From assembly GCA_964036665.1 (NCBI GenBank), contig OZ038532.1:9300001-9364000 (forward strand): 64,000 nucleotides of DNA, in the 5' to 3' direction. Each line of letters begins with the position of its first letter. The stretch's first letter is position 1. The notes below the pieces were generated by a model that made no database searches, was not told the origin of the DNA, and was given only the letters and a program-made list of their open reading frames with translations. Shown piece by piece: positions 11,126 to 23,100 of the stretch. The stretch is from Gordius sp. MW1. Lineage: Eukaryota > Nematomorpha > Gordioida > Gordea > Gordiidae. The position numbers were made by a program, and so were the translations under genes.

Positions 11126-14119
11126 AATAATATAATAACATCAAAATAAAAATTTAATCTAACCAAAAATATTATATGAACTGATCCAATATTCATTTAA
11201 TTGTTTTAATGGGCAATTAATATTAGATAATTAATAACCATTCAATCAAAACAACTTTAATTTTTTCATCTCTACGCCTTCCGATAAATTCAATCATGGT
11301 ATTTGTGTAAACATAAAATGTATTGTAGATTGTTGGGAGAACAAGAAAGTTTAGAGAAAACCCTTTTGTCGTTTCCTACCGGGAAACAAGAATAGGAAAT
11401 ATAGCAACGGATTACCAAGATAAATTCTCATTGAACAAAAAATATACATAAAACCTTAATTTATAAACACACACATGGTTTATTTACCTTCTCACTTTTA
11501 GCGTATAGGACGTGTGGTAAAATTGTGTTAAGTATAATGTGTCGCACTTACATGGATTAATGTTGTATAAAAAGATGAAGAAAGGGATGAGTATAATTTG
11601 AGTTGCTAATGTATATAGCATATATGTCATGTTGTTAATAATGAAACTTGCCATACTACTAGCAGAAGAGAAGGCATAGATTTTTAAATTAAACAGGTAG
11701 TGGATAATTAAGGAATGTGAACTAATAAATGACAGTGGAAGGCACAATCAAGAAGGAGTGTTAACAAAGGCAAGATAAAAGTTTCCAATTTATTATTATT
11801 ATTAAATTTGGAGATTATCCAAATATAAAAGACACATATCTAAAATTTGATTTTGGATCAAGCAATAGTTAGATATTAATAGTAAGAATTCAGGGTAATG
11901 ATTAAAGTTCCATAACACTGTTTATAATTCATAGTAAATGAATAAAAGGTTACAAAAACAGGAACATCTGCATTTATGATAATTATGTTCAAATTTCTAC
12001 AATTCATTCATTGAAAGTTGTTGACAACAAACTCAAGATTTTAATTTAATAATTACATTCCATTGGGGATGAGCTAAATTCCAAATTTAGCTAAATAAAT
12101 TTATTAATTGTTACATAATAATTCCTAATATTAAAAAAGGTTTAGAATGTCGCGTACTATAATTTAAATGGCTGTATTTATTAGCTAAAATTTTGGCGGA
12201 AATAATAAATTAACATGTTTTGAATGAGTATCTTGAGAAAATAATTTATAGTCAGCTATTTGCTCATTTGATTTTTTCTGCCTGGCTATTCTTTGTCATA
12301 TGTGTATCCAACATAATATTAATAGGGACAATCGCCTTTTACAAAATGTTTGAATTGGTTACAACGATTTTTACCATTCGCCTGGTTAAAGTAGGTGCGT
12401 GCAAGAAAAGTTAAAATTAAAAAAGGTGGATCTAAGATCGGTCGGAGTTAATATTAAAATCGCAGCAGCGTAGGCAGGGGGGTTGACTATTCAATTTTTT
12501 AAAATTTTATGGAAAAACTCAATAATATATATAGGATTCTTGATAGTGTTGCGCTGATTTTAACAATTTATTGCCTTAATTTATTTAAGATTTTATTTTA
12601 GATAAAAGGCTACTAATTTGGAGACTCATTTTACAACCTATTTCCGACCCTAGTGCCTCTTTAAATGAAAAGTTACTTAAATCTTTATTATTTTACTAGT
12701 TAAATTTTTAAATAGAGGAGGAAGATATCAAAATAAGCTAAATTAATAATCAAGATAATTTAGAATTTTTCTAGGTGCCTAACATGCTTATTTAAACTTT
12801 AAAAATCCATGCTTTAGATGTTGAGAGTGCCAATACTACGAGGATAATAATAAAATAAATAGAGTGCTTTTAAATTCATATTTAGTAATATAATTTGGTC
12901 TTTAGGGTCATAATTCTAATTTAATTGTTTCACCATTACTTTTATTTTTATCCAGGTTTATTTGAACTTCACTTTCGCATTAAAATTCCTCCCACTATGT
13001 CAGGAATACATACGTATGCGACGCTTACTAACTTCTCCTTTTCTTTCACTCCCGCCCCTACATCTAGCAAAACACAAATGAAAGGGTGGGTATGGAGGAG
13101 ATGAAGAGAGATCTCAGGTTTTAATATAACAAAGCGGGCTCGGGCCGGCCCTAAGTATAAGTAAAGCCCATCTCCGGCTAGTAAAATAATGTTTTTTAGT
13201 GTATCCAAAATGCTGTTTTTATGATGTTTTATAAATATTATATTTATTTAATGTTTAATGATTCAATAATTAAGAATTTTTCCTCGTAATCTGAAAGTTT
13301 TGATCCTTTAATACGATTTAAAATTAAAATAAAAATGTAATTCTAAATTCTTGTTAAATAAATTGAATATATCTTCCTTAATTTATATTTGGCATAATGC
13401 CGGGCTAAAAGTGTTAGTGAAAATACACAGCGGATCATTTGTAGAATAAAGAAAAAACCGAGAGTAAGCCTAAAGGGGTAGCACGTCCTTAGTTTAAATA
13501 ATAGCATGAATGACTTAGACATCATAAATGAAAGAATCCAAATTTTGCCGGGCTTCCCATTTTGGAGATTCATAAAACACTGTTTTGTTTTGAAAAAATT
13601 GCATGCTTGAGAGAAAGAGACACATACGGAATTCAGGCGCAAAAATGTAAAATACATTGTAAATGTAGTTTCAGAGTATAAACATAATATTACATGGTTG
13701 CTCATGCATTTAAAAATCCACCGCAGGAAATTAAGTTGTATAATTTGTAATTTTATAATTTTGATGTTGAAATAAAAATGTTATAATTTTTTTTGAAATT
13801 CCCTATTTATTTTTAAAAATTTTAAACCACCCCCTCCCCCTCTTTTATCACTCCAGCCTACGTGAGATTGTTTGGTTGTTTGTTGACGTTAACGTCTTAC
13901 ACCCATATGCGTAGCCAGAATTGGAACTAAATAGGAGCAATGACGATCGGAAGAGGAATGAAGTGGTAATTGACTTTTAATTTTAGCCTATTTATATTAA
14001 ATTCTCCCCCTGTCTACTTCCAAATTTGCACTCTGCCTTATATAACGTAATCGTAAAAATTTAACACTGAAGATTTATCTCGCTACCGATTGTACGTTAG
14101 TTGAGCATAATAAAACCAT
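11126..14119. other. Noncoding upstream region of LMBRD2
   Basis: AT-rich sequence with many stops in all frames. I see no conserved exon. A minus-strand open stretch at 13343-13705 has no recognisable domain. About 13790-13850 holds GAAATTCCC and a C-rich tract like other dispersed repeat ends. The LMBRD2 promoter and 5' UTR should lie in the last few hundred bases, but no clear TATA or initiator was identified. Confidence 0.4.
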
Positions 14120-17100
14120 ATGGGCTCGTATCCATTCCTTGATATTATCTTTCTTTTATTTTTAACATTATATATACTCAATAAATATGGAAATTGGCGT
14201 AGACAGAGGGTAGCTGTTACATTAGCAACACTAATTGCTTGGTACTTTTCGATTGTTATAATTGCCATTCTTCCTTTAGATGTTTCTATGGTAATTGACT
14301 AACACATTTAAATTTTTTTAATCAACAATAAATTAAATTTATGTTATTTATAGACCACTTATTACCAATGTTTGGCTAATGTGAACTCATCATCTAATCT
14401 GACAATAGCCATTCCATACAATGTTACAACTCAATCTTATAAAGATAAAATTTATGTGGAGGCATATTATAATACCAATTCACCAATATCTCATACATAT
14501 AAACATTCAAGAAAAAGAATATTATCAATAAAAAGGGAAATAGATGATGTTTCTCCAGAAATCCCCCCTTCTAATTTACTAATAGATCAAAATAAAACCA
14601 TCACTAAACTAAATTATGTCAATGAAAGGTAAAAATGTTAAGCTACTTCTAACATACTTATAAATTTGGATTTATTGTATAAAAAAGCACATATGCAACA
14701 ATTTTTTTGGTGATTGCAATTAATGACAAGAATTATAGTTTTTTGAAAAGTGTTATGCTTAATCTTTTTTATAAACTTAACTTTGCAATTTAAATAATAT
14801 ATGGTAATACTAAGCAACCTATCAATATAACCTATTTTCTATTTAATGGTTATTTAATATAATTGATATAAAATATAATAGTATGCTAAAAGAATGATTG
14901 TTTATTTAGCACACGTGAAATTGGAAAAAATCTGACATTACCATTGAATCTGATCAAACCAATAACTTTATCAGAGGGAAAAAATCAATCTGAACCTTTA
15001 CATATTGTATGTGAAAAACCATGGAATAACATACCAAGAAGTGTTTTGCCCAGTTTGTGGAGGGTAGTTTATTGGACTTCTCAAATTTTGACTTGGTATA
15101 ATTTTATAAAAGTTCAAAAAAGAATATTAAATGTACAAAAAAATTTCAGGTTGATATTACCACTCATGCAAACTTATTCAAAAGCAGGTGATTTCACAGT
15201 CTTCAGTAAAATTAAAACAGCCATTTATGAAAATTTGTTGTGGTATGGAAGTTATGTGTTAATTTTCATTGTACTAATGGTGTATGTGGCATTCAAACCA
15301 AATCTCCATTTTGATATGTAAGTTTTTATAAAGATCACAACTGCTTTATTAAAAAACATTAATGTTATCATTTCATAACTTGCTTTATTTTAATTAATTG
15401 TTTTTTTTTTTGAGATTTTTTATCTTGTTTTTAGACTTCTTCATTGATAAAATTGGTACAAAAGTAATTGTTTGCTTAATAATTAAAGTTTTTCCCCTTT
15501 TATAAATTTCAAAATGAAATCTTTTGTTGCCAAAAGGTCCAAATTATTGACAATATGTTCTTCGGCCAGTAACACATGGGGTTTAACCCTTCTGGTCTTA
15601 TTGTTGGGGTACGGTCTAATTGAAGTCCCACGTTCCTTGTGGAGATACAGCTTCATGAGTGGTAGGGTCAAGTTGGATCGTTGCTTTTACAAGGCTGCCC
15701 TATTGTTTCCAAAAAAGGCAGAAGCTGAAGAAAATCTTGAAGAAGTCTTAGAGGTACACATATACATTTAAAGCAGTCTTAGGGGTTATGTACCCTATTA
15801 AATTAAACTGTGATACTTTAAATTATCTTTGAGGGGATGTATTTTATCAAATTTCTGAAACAATCTTAAAATATTTATTGGGGCCAATTTGTATCAATCA
15901 TACTGTTTACAACAAATACTTTTATTAAACTTTATTAATTTTAAATCAAATGATATATACATAATAATATCTAACAGATGTAAAATCTATTTTATTTTTT
16001 AAACAAATAGCTTCTTTAAATTTTATCTCTTGACAATTTTGGATAATCTTAAATATTGTATTATAAAAGTGTTGGAAAATTCTGTATTAAAATATAAAAA
16101 ACTATAATTTTTTTTAGAATATTGCCTTTACCTCTATTTGGCTTTGTTTTCTTATTATTAATTAGTATACATAAGAGAGGTTTTTTGCGTTATAACATTT
16201 ATTGTGAATAATTATTCTCGTAAACACCTTAGGATGTTAAGCAGTTGGTAGCAACTGTCCCAACTCACCACGCATCAAGACCCAAAGTTGATATTCTCAT
16301 TGACAAGGTATGTTATTTTGTGTTAATCTTTTTATTGAACTAAAATATGTTAAAATTGCTTTTTTTATAGCCTTCATATACCATTTTATACTCTTTTGGC
16401 ATGTTAATTATATAATTTTTATTATACATCAATCTGACTATATTTTGTTTTTTTTTAAGTTATAGGTAAAAATTGGTATAAGGATAGAGTAAAATCGTAA
16501 TAAAAACTACCTCATCAACATGTTTTTTGCCATTTTTTACATATATTTAATATTTAGCGCTTTATATTTTTTGAGGGGGTGAATTTTTTGAAAACATAGA
16601 CTTAATTTTTACGCATCCTTACAGATCCCGGAATCTTACAGGAGTAAGCTAAATCTGAGGTCGGCATCTGAAGTTGCCGACGAAGAATCGCGTTTGCATC
16701 GTGCCCTCGATATACCTCCCAATCAGAAAGCTATGGTAAAACTCAACAAGTAATGTGACGCTCTCAAAATATTTGTTGCTTAATATAAAGTGAGAAAAAA
16801 AAGGATGCTTTGCCTTTGGCCGTTTTAGGCAAATATTTATTTTTACAACCGACATGATGTTTAAAAGCTGGCGGGCCGACCTCTAGATGGGGCCAAGAAT
16901 CAAAATTGATTTTGGCCTTTGGCCGGGTCAAGCAGATAAAATTTAAACAGCGATCATCATTTAGTTTTAGAGAAAAAAATTTTTGCAACAGGGCCGGCCT
17001 CTAGATGGGCCCACGCATAAAGATAAATTTTGGCCCCTGGCCGGGTCAAACAAATAAAATTCAACAACGGTCTCATTTTTTTAGGCAAAATTTTACCCTG

Positions 17101-20100
17101 ATTTGTAGTTCTCCAATATAAAACACCAAGAGTGGCTAGCGTCAAAAGGTGAAATGTACAAAAAAAAAGCGCCAAAAATAATTTAACCCCCGACGATTTC
17201 ATGGTACCTTAGATATATAAATATTATATTACATTTGAAATACTTTTCATCAATCCATCAATAACACGTCCAAAAATTATTTAAGGTTGCAAGGAGTTAT
17301 AATTCAAAATGGCATATTATACTGGGAAATTGGAAGGATTATAATGTGTTTAGGCACGTGATTACCTAAATCTTTATTAAGATGACCTTAATTTTTGCTT
17401 GTACTTTAAGCCCCTCCCTGTTTGTCTTATTAAAGCTGCGCTCAACTAATCTTGCAACGGAATGCTTTATTCTGTATAGATGCGAGACATTTAAATTTGG
17501 GGTTTAAGCATGTATAATGGAAATTTGTGAAATTCTTAACTTAAACAAACGTTAATTTTTGATATTTGTCTTCACTGGCTGCCTTATCTCTTTTTGAATA
17601 ATATTTTACAATTTAAGGTTGTGTGGGCCGTGTTAGATTTTGCCATTCGAAATCGAATCTTAATTTGCGTGAGATGGAGGTTGGTGTAAATCGTGTTTAT
17701 TATAAACGGTTTTGTAAGAAATTTTGATAATTTTTGATCGGTCATCATTAGTGTATTTTCACTTACCCTCATGGACGTAGCTAGCATTGCGGTGTTACGA
17801 TTTAGGGAGGGACAAAATGATATTTTTTCAAATTTTAGCCAAAATTTTAATAAATTCTTGGATTTAGAACGGGGCAGCCGCCTCTTCTTGCCCCCCCCCC
17901 TTGGCTACGCACATGCTCACCCTGCATGATTATTAATTAAAATTTTTATGATGTCGATATTGATTAGACGATTGATCGCCTCTTTGACCGCCCATTACCG
18001 GACTCAAATGCAATGGGAAGCTCTGATGGATTCCATTATCGGGCTGGAGAAAGATTTGAGGCACATTTCTACCAGGCGACAAAAGCTTATAAATCCCTCC
18101 TCTCGTGAGCGTGACGCACCAGGTTTTTGTCAGTTTTCATTATTGTATAGGCTTCCCTTTTTCACTTATTTTAACAGCCGCCTGCAGCCAAAGTGTGTGG
18201 CAGTGTTGTAAATAGACCTGGGTTTTGTTTGGTCTACCTTTCGTTTTAGTCGACTAAACATAAAGAGACCACGAGTTTGACCAAATTGTTTTTTGTCTTT
18301 TTACGAGACTAAGAGAAATAATAGACCAAAAATCCTGGTCTGTTCATGTTTAATCTACTTATACCAAAGGTCGACCAAACCAAACCCGGTCTATTTACAA
18401 CACTAGTGTGTGGAAATGACGCTTTAAATTTGTCTTACTACTAAAGCCCTGCACCGGCCGCCTCAAGTGTTTGGGCTGGGCTCGGGCAAAATTTAATAAA
18501 GTCTCTGGGCCTCGGGTCGGGCCTGATGGGCAACCCAAGCCCGGCGCGATTTAAACCTAAGCCATCTTAGCATTTAAAAAAAATGTGATTTAAATGAACT
18601 TGAAACTTTATGAAATAAATATCTTTGTACAGCAACCTCTTTAAGACTTTTTTGATTAAATTATTTTTTATTTGATTAAATCGTAGGAAGATAAATAGGA
18701 TTATTTATTCCCTTATCCATATAATAAATTACGAAAATTCATTTTATTTTTATATAGTAAAATAATTTTCAAATGTAAAATTTGCCACAGGGTTAAAAAA
18801 AATTTGGTCTCTGGTCGGGCCGGATATTGCTCGGCCTAATTAAAAATTGAGACGTCGGGCTCAGGCTCGAGAAATTTCATTTCGCATGAATATTTACCAC
18901 ACTAGTAATGTTTTGGAAAGCTATAAATATAATATTTGAGGATTCCTCCCATTTGAATAAACGATTTTAAACGAAAAAGCACGTATATGTAATTTATATT
19001 TTACTAAAATTATAATATTTGAGTTTCTGGAATTTTTTTGGATTTAATAACACTTCTATCAGTGACGACAAAGGGGGGGGGGGGGGGGGGTGGCGTACAA
19101 TTTTAAAACTTATGAAGCCAACCGGCCCTCTTTGCTAGTATGGGTAAACGTTTATCGAGGTTCCACCATAAGTTCTTAGGACAACTACAACTTAACTGTC
19201 AATATAACAAATATTACTTCGTAAAATTATTAACCTTATATGGTTAATATATCTCAATTATCTTGTCGATAGATTTGAATTTTGATGGTGTTTAGCTGGG
19301 TGTAATAATTGTGAAATTTTTCTCAATTTTGTGGTTATGTCGTTGATTTTTCCACAGTTTTTGAATTTGAATCTTAATATTATTGAGTCGATTTGAGTAC
19401 TATTGCCCAGTTGTACAAGGATATGTTTTTAAAATAGTTTTCATTTTTATTTATTTATTTAATTTATTTATTTTGTTCTTATAAAAAATGAAACTAGTCA
19501 AGCGTGAGGTTTTTCTCAATTTTGTGTTTTTGTAGTTAATTTTCCCACAGTTTTTGAATTTGAATCTTAATATTATTTAGTCGATTTGAGTACTATTGCT
19601 TAGTTGCACGAATCAAAACATGGGCTTTTAAATAGTTTTTACTCCTTCATTTATTTGATTATTTATTTTGTTTTTTAAATGATAATTAGTCAACAAGATA
19701 CGATATCAAACTTTAATTAACTTTACAGAAGTTGAGTCTGGACAGGCCAATGATGGAGGTGACAATAGGGATTTGGCTTACCTGATTCAATCACTGGGCA
19801 ACGGGAGAAATCCCGAAAATGACTTGACAGAAATGTCGCACAAGGGTGGTAGGTGGGAAATTGCCCTTCATTTAACCAGGAGGCGATTGAAGATTATGGG
19901 TAAATCTTACTTTAATTATCCATCTTTCGTACGTATTTATGCAACAAATTCGTGATATTTTGTTATAATTGCATTGAATATGCTATGAGTAGGGAATTTG
20001 ATAGAAATATTGGCTTGAACCTTTTTATTGCGACCTAAAGGGGTTAACTTGCTATGCAATTTATGGGCTCCCTTTTCTTTGTCCGTCCGTTGTCCAACTT

Positions 20101-23100
20101 GTAATTTTGGCATAATTGCCGTGGCGATTTTTAATGGTGCACTTATGATTCTGTGAAAGACTTTTATTTCGCTTTTGCAAATAGACTAGCTTAGACCGCT
20201 GGTTGGCTTTAATTTTTCGACCTCGCCCGAGCCCAATATCCATTATTTTTGTTGCGCCCGACTCATAGTTTTATATATAAATTTCTTTGGGCAACTTGTC
20301 TGGGTTGTTGCTATATATTGGATAATTGCGAAACTGGCTAAGATTCCCAGCAAATTTTTAAGACCGTTGCTTACTTCTACTTTATCTGACCCCGGCCAAA
20401 AGCCAATATTTTATAAAATTATTGATATTGCTATCTCTAAATTTTATATCATATTTACCTCTATGTTCAAGTATAAAAATGACAATGTTAACCTTATCCT
20501 ACAGAATAAATTAAGTCAGTAGTTTCATTTTGAATTATTTTGCAGTAAAAATCTTAAGGCTCTGTGTAATTTATGGATTTTTTTTATAAATATCTTTATT
20601 TTTTGTTGGAAGGTATCTACTTTCGGAGATACGTTCGTCCTTATAGTTATCGTTTGCTAGCCATAATCTTCGGTTTCCTATCAATCGCTGTTATATGGTC
20701 GGAATTGGTACTCTTCAAACGGAATCCGGCCCTTAGTCTTTTCGCCATCTTTTTCCGGTTGGCTAAAGAACATCGCCACAACTACATCTATCTGCAGGTT
20801 GGTCCATTTCTTTTCATAAACATATCTTTTTAACGCCTTTTTAATGTTTTTTTTCAGATTGATTGTCATTTGCGTAAAATACTGATATTTATAAAAATAA
20901 TTGTTACTCTTTTTAAATCGAAAGGGATTCTTTCAATTAAAACGGTTTATTTTGAAACACAAGCAATTTCCCTAAAAAGATCTTAAATTAAAACATAGTA
21001 AGTTATACTATTTAAAGTATGGACGAATGAAATATTCTTCCAAATTGTAAATGTTGTGAATATGTTGAAATTATTTGTGTACTTCATTAGGCTTTCTTGT
21101 TTGGATAGCTTAATATATAAGATGGCTGAAAAACGATAGTTACCAAATGAGAATTTTAATAACAATTATTCTTGTTACAAAGATTGGCCATGAATTTAAT
21201 ATTCTCAAGTTTAGTGTTTTAAAAACGGCTGGCTTTTCTTTAGTCGACTAAGCATCAACAAACCAAAGATTTTATGGTATGTTTTTTAGTCGCATAATTA
21301 GACCAAAAGTTTGACCAAAGGCCGGCCAAACAAAACCCAGCCGTTTTTACAACCTTACTCAAGCTACACTTTACTTTAGACCCTAGATTTTACCTCATGT
21401 CATTGTCGTTGCTATTATTTGAAACTTTTCAAAATGTCTGCCAAAATATTTTTTGCATGTGTCAAATATAATTAATAGACCGTGTCCATATTGACAATTA
21501 CCTACCTTTCGGTTTGCGCCTACTTCCCCATCTTCAAATTGCGCCTCTTCGATTTTTATGCCCTAATACCGCACCACCATACCGATGAAAATAGCCTACT
21601 CTTCTCCGGCCTGTAAATTGATTCATATCCATGCCGATAAATTACTATTTTTTATTATTATCATGATTTTTGAATTGTTTAAATGATTTGGTTTTATATG
21701 TTGATCTCAAAAAGAAAAATATAAAATTTGATAATTTATTTTTGTTCAAACCTTTAATATGACCATTGAATTTGTTATGTAAGCCAGAAGCTTTGAATAA
21801 TTCTACTCAGTCTGTTATGACGGATATTTAGCCAGCTTATTAGTATTATTTTTGCAGCCACAATATCTAGTTAGTGGTCAAATTATCGATAATTTAAAGT
21901 TTTGAATTGTATGTTATAGTAACATATTACTTAGTTTAGTCTTCTGAAAATCTCCATTTAATGCTGGAGAAAACTTTAAAATATCGTTTAAAGGGGGTCT
22001 TAGCTAGCTTATATACAATTTTTTCTGTCGCATAAATTGGATTGGTTGTGAATTGAAAAATACATTTTAGCTCTAATTTCTTTTTTTTATTATGTGTATT
22101 TTTATATTTGGTCCCAGGTTGTTATCTCGCCTAACCTCACCCCTGTGCTTGAATTTCCTTTGCCTCATACACATGGATCGATATGTGAGTTTGAAATCAG
22201 GCTCGCCCGGTTCAAATTCTAGGATTTACGAAACTACTTTCATACAAGTAAATTGTTAAATTTTTCTTTCGCCTAGCTTCTACAAATGTTGAAAAGAGGA
22301 AATTTTTAATATATTAAGTTGGCCATATATGAAATCTACCACATTTTAATATAGGAGAGCAACTAAGACTATGTCAAGTCGACTCTGCATTTTTTTATAA
22401 TTCTAACAATTGTATTAATTTAATCTTACAATGTAAGGAAGGCTGTTATAAATGCATAGGGAGAGCTAATTTTTTCCCTATAAAGAGGAAAAAGTTGTTT
22501 AAACAAGACTCAACAATAGTTTAAAACTTGTATGTACCTCTTTTAAATTTTGATAATTATGTGGTAATTTTGTATATATGTCTAGAAAAAAAGTGCAAAA
22601 TGTCAACTGATGGAACGGGTTAATATTCAAAGACTTAGTTATTTTAGTAGCATGATCAATATAACTTGTAATAATGATTGGTGATTATTCAACAACGAAA
22701 GCAATACATCATCATTTTATAATCATACAACCTCCCAGTTTGACTCTGTTTGTGGAAGCGCCATTTATAAATTATTCTTTTCACAAAAAATGCAACGAAA
22801 ATTTAGTATAAACCTAGTATCTTCTACATGAATTTAACAATAATTTAAATTTATATTTTCTAAATTCTAATTTCGTATAAAAGAATTGATTAAAATTTAT
22901 ATATTACTTATATTTTCAACCTACCCCAAACACTTTCTTAGCCTATATATATTCATGATAAATCTTAACAATTAATATGGAGCCCCTAACATGGGCGTAG
23001 CCAGCATTGGGATTAGAGGGGGGGGGCAATGATGATTTAGGGACGCGCAAAATGATCATTTTTTGAAATTTTAGCCATGATTTTAACAAATTTTTGGATT

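Noticed and set aside
13343-13705. 120-codon minus-strand ORF upstream of LMBRD2
   Set aside because: Composition typical of AT-rich noncoding DNA, no domain, no splice or codon support.
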